Shown: positions 1-9,088, numbered from the stretch's first letter. The stretch is 64,000 nt of DNA from Pseudoalteromonas holothuriae (GCF_945859825.1 NZ_CAMAPC010000003.1:420100-484099); one strand, 5' to 3'. The notes: generated from the letters alone by a model not told the origin. Made by a program: numbers and translations.

Positions 1-512
1 TGTTTCAGGGCCTACTGTAAGCACGGCAAATAACTTCATAAGATCCTAACCTTCGTCAGGATGACGACGATTAAGGATGACAGTTATAAGAGTGACGATT
101 ATAAGTAATACGTCACCCTGAAATTGTTTCAAGGCCTACTGCAAGCACGGCAAATAACTTCGTCAGGATGACGACGATTAAGGATGACAGTTATAAGAGT
201 GACGATTATAAGTAATGCGTCACCCTGAACTTGTTTCAGGGCCTACTGCAAGCACGGCAAATAACTTCATAAGAGCCTAACCTTCGTCAGGATGACGACG
301 ATTAAGGATGACTGTTATAAGAGTGACGATTATAAGTAATGCGTCACCCTGAACTTGTTTCAGGGCCTACTGCAAGCACGGCAAATAACTTTATAAGATC
401 CTGACCTTCGTCAGGATGACGGCTATTTAGGATGACGACGATTAAGGATGACAGTTATAAGAGTGACGATTATAAGTAATACGTCACCCTGAGCTTGTTC
501 CAGGGCCTACTG
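1..512. repeat. Tandem array of palindromic intergenic repeats
   Basis: Four head-to-tail copies of a unit of roughly 107-140 bp begin at 1, 125, 232 and 356, with a partial fifth copy at 496-512. Each unit carries a short palindrome (CCTGAA..TTCAGG type at the junction, for example around 227-241) and most carry a second inverted repeat (CCTNAC..GTCAGGAT, for example 46-65). Copy 2 lacks about 17 bp; copy 4 has an extra GGATGACG-type segment. No ORF crosses the array. It resembles REP/BIME-like intergenic repeats. Exact family unknown; the array may continue to the left of the window. Confidence 0.85.
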
Positions 513-527
513 AAAACACCTGGATTA

Positions 528-1037
528 TTAAAACGCTACTTGGTGTACGCTAATATCTCTTTGCTCACCACATATTTCAATCATAGTGTCTTCAACATAA
601 TATAAACCTAGCTTTTCTATCACTTTTCTGGAACGAGTGTTTTCAGTAAAATGTGTAGCCGCTAAGCCTTTAAGCTTATGCTGATAATGGTGCACCAGTG
701 CATTTACAGCCTCTGGCATAAACCCTTGCCCCCAATATTCAAAGCCAAGCCAATAGCCCAATGTGCCAACGCCATTGCTAAACTCAACAAAACTCACCGT
801 GCCAATCACGTTATCGTCACCTTGTTTAGTAATGGCGTAATTAACCCCTTCACCACTTTTAAATAGCGCGTCGTGCGTTGCAATCCAGTCAATCGCCATT
901 TGCTCCGAGTATGGGTGGGGGATGTTTTTCGTCATTTCACTCACACGTTTATCACCCGCTAATTTAGCAACTTGCGCGGCATCAGTTAACTCAAACGCCC
1001 TTAAAGCCAGCCGTTCGGTCGTGATAATATTTTGCAT
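528..1037 (-). CDS. GNAT family N-acetyltransferase (RimJ/RimL-like)
   Basis: A 169-residue single-domain GNAT protein expected to transfer acetyl from acetyl-CoA to an amine. The N-terminal ITTERLALRAF and DAAQVAKLAGD segments and the GYWLGFEYWGQGFMPEA stretch (about residues 93-110) match the RimJ/RimL subgroup that acts on protein N-termini or small molecules. The C-terminal ENTRSRKVIEKLGL segment is the usual acetyl-CoA/dimer helix region. It ends close to the tandem repeat array and is followed upstream by a second GNAT gene in the same direction. Substrate cannot be told from sequence. Confidence 0.85.
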   Translation of the reverse strand: MQNIITTERLALRAFELTDAAQVAKLAGDKRVSEMTKNIPHPYSEQMAIDWIATHDALFKSGEGVNYAITKQGDDNVIGTVSFVEFSNGVGTLGYWLGFEYWGQGFMPEAVNALVHHYQHKLKGLAATHFTENTRSRKVIEKLGLYYVEDTMIEICGEQRDISVHQVAF

Positions 1038-1068
1038 GGGCTATTCCTTAATCTACTTCTGATAATTT

Positions 1069-1530
1069 TTATAGTGATTTAACCATATAAACACAGCCAT
1101 CAAGTGCCATCTCTTCTGGGTATGGTGTAATAACAAAGCCAAACTTCTCGTATGCTTTGATGGCTGATTGATTATATTCGTACACAAACAGCGAGGATTC
1201 TCTCACTTTTAGAGACTGTAAACCCCGTTTACACAGTTCTAGCATTAATGATTTTGCCAAGCCTTTACCACGCTGTAATGGACTAACTACCAGCCTTGCC
1301 AAGTGGCAACGGCCAAGCCTTAAATAGTACTGCCCAAAGGCTAATAACTCATTGTTATCATCCACTAATGCGCAGCATTGTAGTTCATTTAGCTGTAAAT
1401 CAGCTTTAAAGGTTTGCAAGTTAAACGGGTAACGAAAGCCTGGCCCTGACCACTCAGATAAAGTCTGCTCGCTATCAAACCAAGTCATCAACTCCAAGAT
1501 TTCGCTATCTGTTGGGGTAACCACTTTCAT
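1069..1530 (-). CDS. GNAT family N-acetyltransferase
   Basis: A 153-residue GNAT domain protein. The acetyl-CoA pyrophosphate loop is visible as VSPLQRGKGLAKSLM (about residues 83-97), and the C-terminal SAIKAYEKFGF segment is the typical beta6-beta7 hallmark. It lies 31 bp upstream of another GNAT gene on the same strand, so the two may be co-transcribed, though they are not close paralogues by eye. The substrate is unknown; small GNATs of this shape acetylate amino acids, amines or antibiotics. Confidence 0.85.
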   Translation of the reverse strand: MKVVTPTDSEILELMTWFDSEQTLSEWSGPGFRYPFNLQTFKADLQLNELQCCALVDDNNELLAFGQYYLRLGRCHLARLVVSPLQRGKGLAKSLMLELCKRGLQSLKVRESSLFVYEYNQSAIKAYEKFGFVITPYPEEMALDGCVYMVKSL

Positions 1531-1695
1531 CTATGCACCACTTAGTAAGCCTATTTTATATGTCATTACTAAAGTAACAAATCACCTCTTTAAATCAATA
1601 TTAAAGTCTATTAAAAGCAAGACCATAGCTAACTATAAAGCTTAAAAAGACAATTTATCGATGTTTGTACCTAGTAGGTATTGATTTTCCAACAC

Positions 1696-1732
1696 GTTAT
1701 AATATAACATAATGAAAATGATATATTATAAC
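1696..1732. promoter_or_regulatory. Two Zur-type zinc operators
   Basis: GTTATAATATAAC at 1696-1708 is a perfect 6-1-6 palindrome and GATATATTATAAC at 1720-1732 differs from it by one arm position. Their starts are 24 bp apart and they lie just before the ribosome binding site (ctggag, 1737-1742) of the lipoprotein gene at 1750. The 13-mer matches the core of gammaproteobacterial Zur sites (GTTATANTATAAC). Repression by zinc-loaded Zur is inferred; the match is by eye. Confidence 0.75.
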
Positions 1733-1749
1733 ATCACTGGAGTTATACA

Positions 1750-3042
1750 ATGAAAATGCGTTTTGTACTTGGCTTAATTTCGCTTGCTGTTTTATCGGGT
1801 TGCGGATCTGAAAAGCACACAGTAACGCCCATTAACAATAACCAACAAGTCAATGCCGGTAGTGGTAGTGATGCGGGTAATAGTAATAATGAGCAGCCCG
1901 AAATTATTCTACCTCAAGGGCGAATTGCGCTAACTCACGACAACACGGTGCTCTTGTATAACCTAGACAATGGTAACTTAGTCGATACGCTCAATACCAC
2001 CCACTCAAATGTGACACTCAAAACAAGTCCACAAGGGCGTTACATACTTGCCATTGCCCGCCAACAAGATTTGGTGCAATTTGTAGATACTGGTGTTTAT
2101 CTAGAGGGCGAAGATAGTGCCGAGGTTGTTCATCAAGATAGCCCAAACTTATTGAACTTTGAATTACACGATAGCAGAGCAACCCACTACGTACCTAACG
2201 CACAAAACGCCCTGTTATTTTTTGATGGTAATAAGGATGAGGCCGCTGATGCTGGCTTTGCATTATTATCAGATAAAAGTATTGGCGACGAAGCGTTAAT
2301 TGCACAGCACCACTTTAATACTTACATGCACGGTACTGGAGAAGTTCGCTCAGATTGGGTTATTGCCACTTTACGCGACGCACAAAGTGACAGCACACTG
2401 CCAAGTCAATTGGGTTTGTTTGAAATTCATGGCGACCACTTTCATCAAGAGCACACCTTTGAACCTGCCTGCCCCGACCTTCACGGCAGTGTACAAACCA
2501 CCACCCATACTGCTTTCGCTTGCAGCGATGGTATTGTAAAAATAAGCCAAGAAGGAGACGCATTTACCGCCTCTCATATTGCCAACTCTCAAGCGCTACC
2601 TGAACAACATAGAATTGGAAAATTACTGGCAGGTGAGGATGACAACCACATTCTGGGAATCGCACGCAGTAACTTTTACCATGTTGATTTAGCAAGCAAC
2701 GCAATATCTGCGTTTAATTGGCAACCAGAAGGCATAACAAGTTATCTAACCTATGGCATCAGTGCAATCTCTCAAAGTCTTTTGATTTTGGATGAACAGG
2801 GCTACATCAATGTATTTGATAGCGAAAACGATTGGCAAACGACTGGGCGCTTTAAGGCAGTAGAGTCTGTGGTGGCAGATACCAATGCCATGTTAATTAA
2901 TAACCAAGCATATGATATTACTTACCTTGTTTACGGCCAACAAGTGATCACTCTTGATTTAGCCAAACAAACAGCCACCCCGTTACTTAACCTTGAACAA
3001 CCTATTAGCTCCGCAGCTTGGAGTGGTATTACACAACAATAA
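1750..3042 (+). CDS. Zinc-regulated lipoprotein, AztD-like beta-propeller metallochaperone candidate
   Basis: A 430-residue exported protein. The N-terminus is a lipoprotein signal ending in a lipobox (VLSGC, Cys about 18), followed by an Asn/Ser/Gly-rich linker to about residue 55. The rest has repeated short beta-strand blocks typical of a beta-propeller. A His-rich stretch (HGDHFHQEHTF) followed by PACPDLHG and FACSDG, two Cys and several His, recalls the zinc-binding loop region of AztD periplasmic zinc chaperones. Two Zur-type boxes at 1696-1732 and a good Shine-Dalgarno support zinc starvation control. No znuABC/aztABC genes are adjacent. AztD membership is recognised from memory of the motif; the fold is inferred. 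Confidence 0.7.
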   Translation: MKMRFVLGLISLAVLSGCGSEKHTVTPINNNQQVNAGSGSDAGNSNNEQPEIILPQGRIALTHDNTVLLYNLDNGNLVDTLNTTHSNVTLKTSPQGRYILAIARQQDLVQFVDTGVYLEGEDSAEVVHQDSPNLLNFELHDSRATHYVPNAQNALLFFDGNKDEAADAGFALLSDKSIGDEALIAQHHFNTYMHGTGEVRSDWVIATLRDAQSDSTLPSQLGLFEIHGDHFHQEHTFEPACPDLHGSVQTTTHTAFACSDGIVKISQEGDAFTASHIANSQALPEQHRIGKLLAGEDDNHILGIARSNFYHVDLASNAISAFNWQPEGITSYLTYGISAISQSLLILDEQGYINVFDSENDWQTTGRFKAVESVVADTNAMLINNQAYDITYLVYGQQVITLDLAKQTATPLLNLEQPISSAAWSGITQQ

Positions 3043-3068
3043 TTAACATACTTTCTTCCCTGACCTTT

Positions 3069-3098
3069 GTGCGCTAACATTAATTAGCGCACTTTTTT
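3069..3098 (+). terminator. Rho-independent terminator of the Zur-controlled lipoprotein gene
   Basis: GTGCGCTAA (3069-3077) pairs perfectly with TTAGCGCAC (3084-3092) across a 6-nt loop and is followed by six T residues, 27 bp after the stop codon. Confidence 0.85.
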
Positions 3099-3116
3099 AG
3101 ACATCAAGTAACCAAC

Positions 3117-3710
3117 TTATACTTGAAGCAGGCTTACAAAAACACTTATCAATAACGCAATGGCAAAACCTATTCGCAGCTTTGTTGCCTGCTCAGGTTT
3201 AGCAAAAAATGGCCTAAGTTTTGCTCCTGTTGCCATCCACAGTCCATCCACAACGACTGCGACAACAAAACATATAGCACCAGTGAGCAGTGCATTCATC
3301 TGGGACGAATAGTCACTCAGCATGTTATTGGCAAAAATAGCTAAAAAAGCAGCGTATGCTTTGGGGTTGATCAGGTTTAAAATAAAGCCGTCTTTAAAAC
3401 TTGGTGCTTCTGCAGTTTGACAGGCTACCCCCCCTTTTGCAGTCGCAATTTTATAAGCCACATAACACAAATACACAGCTGCAATGCCTTGGCAAATAAG
3501 TTTGGCGGTTGGATAGGTTGTGAACAAAGTTCCTAGCCCTGCTCCCACCAACACAATAACCATCAACAAGCCTGCGAGAATGCCAACCAAAAAACCAGTC
3601 CCTTCACGAAAACCAAAGCTTGCCCCCACTCCCGCTAAAGCAAGTGGCGCAGGCCCAGGGGAGCCTAGTAATAGTGCGGTTGTTAGTGCCAACGATATAA
3701 CGACTTCCAT
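3117..3710 (-). CDS. LysE/RhtB family amino-acid exporter
   Basis: A 197-residue inner-membrane protein with about six hydrophobic segments. The N-terminal GSPGPAPLALAGVGASFG block corresponds to the conserved PGP motif of LysE/RhtB transporters, and FILNLINPKAYAAFLAIFAN (about residues 109-128) is the conserved NPK region. The family exports amino acids such as lysine, threonine and homoserine lactone-related compounds; the substrate here is unknown. The gene stands alone, convergent with the lipoprotein gene and followed upstream by a MITE-like element. Confidence 0.9.
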   Translation of the reverse strand: MEVVISLALTTALLLGSPGPAPLALAGVGASFGFREGTGFLVGILAGLLMVIVLVGAGLGTLFTTYPTAKLICQGIAAVYLCYVAYKIATAKGGVACQTAEAPSFKDGFILNLINPKAYAAFLAIFANNMLSDYSSQMNALLTGAICFVVAVVVDGLWMATGAKLRPFFAKPEQATKLRIGFAIALLISVFVSLLQV

Positions 3711-3778
3711 GGTATTTCATTCCTATATTAAATTTAGCAGCGCTAAAAAAAGCCCATAGCGGGCCTGTATTACTATTA

Positions 3779-3940
3779 ATACCAATTGCATTAAGTAAAT
3801 GATCAGATATTGCGGCAGATAAATGGCTTAGTAACAAGGCAAATATTTCGCTATGTAGTTATTCTACATGAGAAATGTTTAACGCAGTTAATGAGTTATT
3901 TAGCTCGCTAGAATGATCAATAATTTAATAAAATTGGTAT
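3779..3940. mobile_element. MITE-like element with about 28-bp terminal inverted repeats
   Basis: The 162-bp segment starts ATACCAATTGCATTAAGTAA and ends with the near inverted complement TTTAATAAAATTGGTAT; the outer 9 bp (ATACCAATT/AATTGGTAT) are perfect and homology continues to an ATGATCA/TGATCA block. It has no coding capacity. Its first 63 bp align without gaps to 46478-46540 beside the transposase remnant. It fills the gap between the LysE gene and prpF. Non-autonomous mobility is inferred. Confidence 0.75.
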
Positions 3941-3961
3941 AACATCTATTGTGTATTGAAT

Positions 3962-5134
3962 TTATACTTGTGGTACTCGCACGTTGCCTTGCATTAATAC
4001 ACGAGCACTGCGACTCATTACCGCCTTTTCTGCATGCCATTGACCGTTTGACTCAATTGCACTGGCTCCTACTCGCAAAGTGCCTGAAGGGTGACCAAAA
4101 GTCACATTATCGCGCGCCCCGCCTCCTGCGGCTAAATTTACCAAGGTGCCGGGAACAGCGGCTGCTGTAGCAATCGCAACAGCAGCCGTGCCCATCATCG
4201 CATGGTGTAATTTACCCATAGATAAAGCCCGCACACAAATGTCAATATCATCGACATTTATGTGTTTTCCGCTTGATGCTACATAACTTTGTGCTTTGCT
4301 AACAAATGCTATTTTTGGCGTATGTTGGCGGCTTTGTGCTTGGTCTAAATTGCTGATCAAGCCCATTTTTAACGCGCCATGAGCGCGAATAATTTCAAAT
4401 CGCTCAAGCGCCTGTGCATCGCCATTAATCGCTTCTTGTAGCTCTGTGCCGATGTAACCTAGTTCATCCGCATTGAAAAATAGTGTTGGAATACCGGCAT
4501 TAATCATCGTCACGGCAAACTTGCCAATATCAGGCACATCGAGCATGTCTACAAGGCAGCCAGAAGGAAACATCGACCCTTCACCATCTGCAGGGTTCAT
4601 AAACTCAACCACAACTTCAGCTGCGGGAAAAGTCACCCCATCAAGCTCAAAATCACCAGTCTCTTGCACTTCACCTTGAGTGATTGGCACATGAGCAACA
4701 ATGGTTTTTTTAATATTAGCTTGCCAAATACGTACCACAGCAATGCCATTATCTGGAATACGTGTTGAATCTACCAAGCCATTACTAATGGCAAATGAGC
4801 CCACCGCGGCGGTTAAATTGCCACAGTTACCACTCCAATCAATAAAAGGCTTATCTATTGCCACTTGGCCAAACAAGTAATCTACGTCATGATCAGGCTG
4901 TGTGCTCTTTGATAAAATCACTGTTTTACTGGTGCTTGATGTAGCACCGCCCATACCATCAGTGTGCTTAGCGTAAGGATCTGGGCTACCAATCACACGC
5001 AATAACAGCGTATCACGCTCAGGTCCAGCTACTTGTGCTTCAAGCGGTAAGTCAGTGAGGTTAAAAAACACCCCTTTACTGGTGCCGCCACGCATATAAG
5101 TAGCAGGCACTTTAATTTGTGGTTTAAAAGACAT
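3962..5134 (-). CDS. prpF: 2-methylaconitate cis-trans isomerase PrpF
   Basis: PrpF isomerises trans- and cis-2-methylaconitate, which couples AcnD to the rest of the 2-methylcitrate cycle. The 390-residue length and the N-terminal PATYMRGGTSKGVFF signature are characteristic, as are SGNCGNLTAAVGSFA (about residues 110-124) and the late GGGARDNVTFGHPSGTLRVG stretch. It is the last gene of the minus-strand prpB-prpC-acnD-prpF series, 75 bp after acnD with a small hairpin (5171-5190) between them. The gene order is the classic AcnD/PrpF variant of the pathway. Confidence 0.96.
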   Translation of the reverse strand: MSFKPQIKVPATYMRGGTSKGVFFNLTDLPLEAQVAGPERDTLLLRVIGSPDPYAKHTDGMGGATSSTSKTVILSKSTQPDHDVDYLFGQVAIDKPFIDWSGNCGNLTAAVGSFAISNGLVDSTRIPDNGIAVVRIWQANIKKTIVAHVPITQGEVQETGDFELDGVTFPAAEVVVEFMNPADGEGSMFPSGCLVDMLDVPDIGKFAVTMINAGIPTLFFNADELGYIGTELQEAINGDAQALERFEIIRAHGALKMGLISNLDQAQSRQHTPKIAFVSKAQSYVASSGKHINVDDIDICVRALSMGKLHHAMMGTAAVAIATAAAVPGTLVNLAAGGGARDNVTFGHPSGTLRVGASAIESNGQWHAEKAVMSRSARVLMQGNVRVPQV

Positions 5135-5170
5135 TATTTGTTCCTTTATATACCTATATAACCAAATAAC

Positions 5171-5190
5171 AAGCCCATGTTATTGGGCTT
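5171..5190 (-). terminator. Intercistronic hairpin between acnD and prpF
   Basis: AAGCCCA/TGGGCTT form a 7-bp stem with a 6-nt loop in the short gap between acnD and prpF. Few U residues follow, so it may be a partial attenuator or an RNA-stability element and not a full terminator. Confidence 0.45.
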
Positions 5191-5209
5191 TAAAGTAACG
5201 TAATGTTTA

Positions 5210-7801
5210 TTAGCTGTGCGCGTCTAAAAAGTCTTTAGCAAAGCGCTGTAACACGCCACCAGCGGCATAAATAGAGACTTCTTCAGCGGTATCCAAACGA
5301 CAAGTCATTGGCACTTCAACACGTTCACCATTGTTACGGTTAATCACTAAAGTAAGTGTGGCTCCGGGGCTTGGTTCACCTGCAACATCAAAGGTTTCTG
5401 TACCATCGATACCCAGAGTTTTTCGAGTCGTGCCCGCTTTAAATTCAAGTGGTAATACACCCATTCCGATAAGATTGGTACGATGAATACGCTCAAACCC
5501 TTCAGCTGCAATCACTTCAACACCAGCTAAGCGCACGCCTTTAGCAGCCCAGTCACGAGATGAGCCCTGACCATAATCAGCACCCGCAACAATAATCAAC
5601 GGCTGTTTACGTTGCATGTAGGTTTCAATCGCTTCCCACATACGGGTTTGCTGCCCTTCTGGCTCAAGGCGTGCCAATGAGCCTTGCTTTATTTGACCGT
5701 TTTCATCACACACCATTTCGTTAAATAGCTTAGGGTTAGCAAATGTGGCACGCTGCGCGGTTAAGTGATCACCACGGTGCGTGGCATATGAATTAAAGTC
5801 TTCTTCTGGCAAACCCATTTTGGCTAGATACTCACCTGCTGCGCTACTTGCCATAATTGCATTAGAGGGCGATAAGTGATCAGTGGTGATATTGTCACCA
5901 AGTACCGCCAGTGGACGCATCCCCTTCATGGTGCGCTCTGCTGCTAATGCACCTTCCCAGTATGGTGGACGACGAATATACGTGCTCATTTCACGCCAAT
6001 CATACAAAGGGTCGTTGTCTTCGCCATAATCAACCGTTAGGTCAAACATAGGCTCATACACTTGGCGGAATTGCTCTGGTTTTACACTTTTAGCGATGAC
6101 TGCATCTATCTCTTCATCACTTGGCCATAAATCTTTGAGTGTAATTGGGTTACCTTGCTGATCATGACCCAGCACGTCTTTTTCAATATCAAAGCGAATT
6201 GTACCGGCTATAGCATAAGCAACAACCAGTGGTGGTGATGCTAAGAAAGCCTGCTTTGCATAGGGGTGAATACGCCCATCAAAGTTACGATTACCCGATA
6301 GCACCGCAGTGGCATACAAATCACGCTCAATTAATTCTTGTTGAATTTTGGGGTCAAGCGCACCACTCATGCCATTACAGGTGGTACAAGCAAACGCTAC
6401 AATACCAAAGCCTAGCTGCTCAAGTTCTGGCAATAGGTTAGCTTCTTCAAGATACATCTTTACGGCTTTAGAACCCGGTGCCAGTGATGATTTAACCCAA
6501 GGTTTACGCATCAAACCTTTGGCATTAGCATTACGCGCTATTAGACCCGCAGCAATCACATTTCGTGGATTGCTGGTATTGGTACAACTGGTAATTGCGG
6601 CAATAATTACCGCACCATCTGGCATTTTCCCGTCTTCATTTTCAACCACACCTGAAATACCCGCTTTGGCTAAATCAGCTGTTGCAACACGCTTATGTGG
6701 GTTTGATGGGCCAGCAATATTGCGACCGACCGATGACAAATCAAACGTCAATACTCGTTCATATTGCGCTGTATCTAAACTGTCAGCCCAAAGACCTGTG
6801 TGTTTAGCATAGTCTTCAACCAAACGAACCTGCTCGTCTTCACGACCAGTCAGTTTCAAGTAATCAATAGTTTGTTGGTCAATGTAGAACATTGCAGCAG
6901 TCGCACCATACTCTGGTGTCATGTTGGAAATAGTCGCACGATCGCCAAGAGTTAAGCTAGCTGCACCCTCACCATAAAACTCAAGATATGCGCCAACCAC
7001 TTTTTCAGCACGTAAAAATTCGGTGATTGCTAACACAATATCGGTCGCGGTAATACCGGGTTGTGCTTTGCCTGTTAGCTCTACACCAACAATGTCTGGC
7101 AAACGCATGTAAGAGGCACGACCAAGCATCACGCTTTCTGCTTCAAGACCACCGACACCCACCGCAATCACACCCAGCGCATCAACGTGAGGAGTATGAC
7201 TATCTGTACCAACAAGAGTGTCTGGAAAAGCAACACCGTCACGGGCATGAATAACGGGTGACATTTTTTCTAAATTAATTTGGTGCATGATGCCGTTACC
7301 CGGTTGAATAACGTCAACATTTTTAAACGCGGTTTTAGTCCAGTTTATAAAGTGAAAACGGTCTTCGTTACGCCTATCTTCAATTGCGCGGTTTTTTTCA
7401 AAGGCATCTTCTTCAAAACCTGCGTGTTCCACCGCTAATGAATGGTCCACAATAAGCTGTGTTGGTACGACAGGATTCACCTTGGATGGGTCGCCCCCTT
7501 TTGCCGCAATAGCGTCACGCAAACCTGCTAAATCAACCAGTGCGGTTTGCCCCAAAATGTCATGACATACAACACGAGCAGGAAACCAAGGAAAATCTAG
7601 ATCGCGACGGCGTTCGATGATCTGCGTTAAACAAGCATCTAGCTTTTCAGGTTCGCAACGACGTACTAAGTTTTCGGCGAGCACACGAGAGGTATAAGGC
7701 AAAGTGTCATAGGCACCCGGTTTTAAAAAATCAACGGCTTCGCGCGTGTCGTAAAAGCTCAATTGCGAGTTTGGCAACAGCTTACGGTATTTGGTATTCA
7801 T
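5210..7801 (-). CDS. acnD: Fe/S-dependent 2-methylisocitrate dehydratase AcnD
   Basis: AcnD is an aconitase-family [4Fe-4S] enzyme that dehydrates 2-methylcitrate to trans-2-methylaconitate. About 863 residues. Cluster-ligand cysteines are visible in ITSCTNTSNPRN (about residue 412) and AFACTTCNG (about 476-479), and the substrate-binding GTDSHTPHVDALG block is near residue 200. The C-terminal swivel domain has ADYGQGSSRDWAAKG. I place the start at the MNTKYRKLLP methionine, as in other AcnD proteins; an in-frame ATG 12 bp upstream (7813) is possible. It lies between prpC and prpF in one transcription direction. Confidence 0.96.
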   Translation of the reverse strand: MNTKYRKLLPNSQLSFYDTREAVDFLKPGAYDTLPYTSRVLAENLVRRCEPEKLDACLTQIIERRRDLDFPWFPARVVCHDILGQTALVDLAGLRDAIAAKGGDPSKVNPVVPTQLIVDHSLAVEHAGFEEDAFEKNRAIEDRRNEDRFHFINWTKTAFKNVDVIQPGNGIMHQINLEKMSPVIHARDGVAFPDTLVGTDSHTPHVDALGVIAVGVGGLEAESVMLGRASYMRLPDIVGVELTGKAQPGITATDIVLAITEFLRAEKVVGAYLEFYGEGAASLTLGDRATISNMTPEYGATAAMFYIDQQTIDYLKLTGREDEQVRLVEDYAKHTGLWADSLDTAQYERVLTFDLSSVGRNIAGPSNPHKRVATADLAKAGISGVVENEDGKMPDGAVIIAAITSCTNTSNPRNVIAAGLIARNANAKGLMRKPWVKSSLAPGSKAVKMYLEEANLLPELEQLGFGIVAFACTTCNGMSGALDPKIQQELIERDLYATAVLSGNRNFDGRIHPYAKQAFLASPPLVVAYAIAGTIRFDIEKDVLGHDQQGNPITLKDLWPSDEEIDAVIAKSVKPEQFRQVYEPMFDLTVDYGEDNDPLYDWREMSTYIRRPPYWEGALAAERTMKGMRPLAVLGDNITTDHLSPSNAIMASSAAGEYLAKMGLPEEDFNSYATHRGDHLTAQRATFANPKLFNEMVCDENGQIKQGSLARLEPEGQQTRMWEAIETYMQRKQPLIIVAGADYGQGSSRDWAAKGVRLAGVEVIAAEGFERIHRTNLIGMGVLPLEFKAGTTRKTLGIDGTETFDVAGEPSPGATLTLVINRNNGERVEVPMTCRLDTAEEVSIYAAGGVLQRFAKDFLDAHS

Positions 7802-7844
7802 AACTACACCCATTGGAAATTGATGACGGTACTAAAAGGCAAGC

Positions 7845-7863
7845 GGCTGATAAAAAATCAGCC
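7845..7863 (-). terminator. Intercistronic hairpin between prpC and acnD
   Basis: GGCTGA and TCAGCC form a 6-bp perfect stem around an A-rich 7-nt loop. No T tract follows on the minus strand, so it is more likely an RNA-processing or stability hairpin than a terminator. Confidence 0.4.
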
Positions 7864-7876
7864 ACAACAGCGTGTA

Positions 7877-8998
7877 TTAACGCTCAGAAATAGCTGGTAC
7901 TGGGCGAATTTCTTCACCGGTATATTCAGCTGATGGGCGAATAATTCGGTTATCAGCACGCTGTTCCATAACGTGAGCAGCCCAACCTGTTAAACGAGAC
8001 ATAACAAAGATAGGAGTAAATAGTTTAGTTGGAATACCCATGAAGTTGTATGCTGAAGCGTGGAAGAAATCCGCATTACAGAACAACTTCTTCTCACGCC
8101 ACATCACTTCTTCACAACGCACAGAAACGGGGTAAAGTACTGTATCACCTACATCTTCTGCTAACTTTTCAGACCATAACTTAATAATCTCATTACGTGG
8201 ATCGCATTCTGAGTAAATTGCGTGACCAAAGCCCATAATCTTTTCTTTACGTGCTAACTTACCCATCATTTGCTCTTCAGCATGATCAGCTGAGGTGAAG
8301 CTTTGGATCATATCCATCGCCGCTTCATTAGCACCACCGTGAAGTGGACCACGTAGAGAACCAATCGCCCCCGTAACACATGAATGCATATCCGACAGTG
8401 TCGAGGCACAAACGCGTGCAGTAAAGGTAGAGGCATTAAACTCATGCTCTGCATATAAAATAAGAGATACATGCATTACGCGCTCATGCAGATCGTTTGG
8501 TTTTTTGCCGTGCAACAGATGCAAAAAGTGCGCGCCGATTGAGTCATCATCGGTTTCAACCTCAACACGTACGCCATCGTGGCTAAAACGATACCAGTAG
8601 CAAATAATGCTAGGGAAACACGCAAGCATGCGGTCGGTTACTTTACCCTGTAGGTCAAAGCTCGTTTCACCTTCTAAATTGCCTAGCATTGAACAACCCG
8701 TGCGTAATACATCCATTGGGTGCGCGTCAGCGGGAATACGCTCTAATACTTCTTTTAGTGCTACTGGTAAACCACGCATTGAACACAGCTCGCTTTTATA
8801 GCTATCAAGTTGCGCTTGAGTGGGTAAGTCACCTTTAAGAATAAGGTAAGCGACTTCTTCAAAATCACAATGCTCTGCCAGTTCTTTTACATCATAACCA
8901 CGATACGTTAAGCCAGATCCTGATTTACCGACTGTTGAAAGTGCTGTTTTCCCTGCTACCTGACCGCGAAGGCCAGCACCGCTGAGTACTTTTGCCAT
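7877..8998 (-). CDS. prpC: 2-methylcitrate synthase PrpC
   Basis: PrpC condenses propionyl-CoA with oxaloacetate to 2-methylcitrate, the entry step of the cycle. The 373-residue length is that of the short citrate synthase-like PrpC group. Citrate synthase landmarks are present: RGPLHGGANEAAM (about residues 215-227), the catalytic GFGHAIYSECDPR (about 257-269), and the ADFFHASAYNFMGIP block carrying the catalytic Asp (about 308). The C-terminus ends RPVPAISER, close to other PrpC proteins. It sits 90 bp downstream of prpB on the same strand. Confidence 0.96.
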   Translation of the reverse strand: MAKVLSGAGLRGQVAGKTALSTVGKSGSGLTYRGYDVKELAEHCDFEEVAYLILKGDLPTQAQLDSYKSELCSMRGLPVALKEVLERIPADAHPMDVLRTGCSMLGNLEGETSFDLQGKVTDRMLACFPSIICYWYRFSHDGVRVEVETDDDSIGAHFLHLLHGKKPNDLHERVMHVSLILYAEHEFNASTFTARVCASTLSDMHSCVTGAIGSLRGPLHGGANEAAMDMIQSFTSADHAEEQMMGKLARKEKIMGFGHAIYSECDPRNEIIKLWSEKLAEDVGDTVLYPVSVRCEEVMWREKKLFCNADFFHASAYNFMGIPTKLFTPIFVMSRLTGWAAHVMEQRADNRIIRPSAEYTGEEIRPVPAISER

Positions 8999-9088
8999 TT
9001 TGTTGTCTCCTGAATTTTTACCTGCTGAGTATTATTTTTAGTAGTGATTGATGCAGTTAGTTACTCACTACCTACTGTTATTTTACTA

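Noticed and set aside
1..512. CRISPR-like repeated DNA
   Set aside because: Units of 107-140 bp are tandem with no unique spacers of constant length and no cas genes nearby; the internal palindromes fit REP-like repeats.
2300..2592. ORFs in other frames inside the lipoprotein gene
   Set aside because: They are shadows of the 1750-3042 gene, lack ribosome binding sites and have skewed composition.
3604..3837. 77-codon minus-strand frame upstream of LysE
   Set aside because: Overlaps the LysE gene in another frame and runs into the MITE; no independent support.
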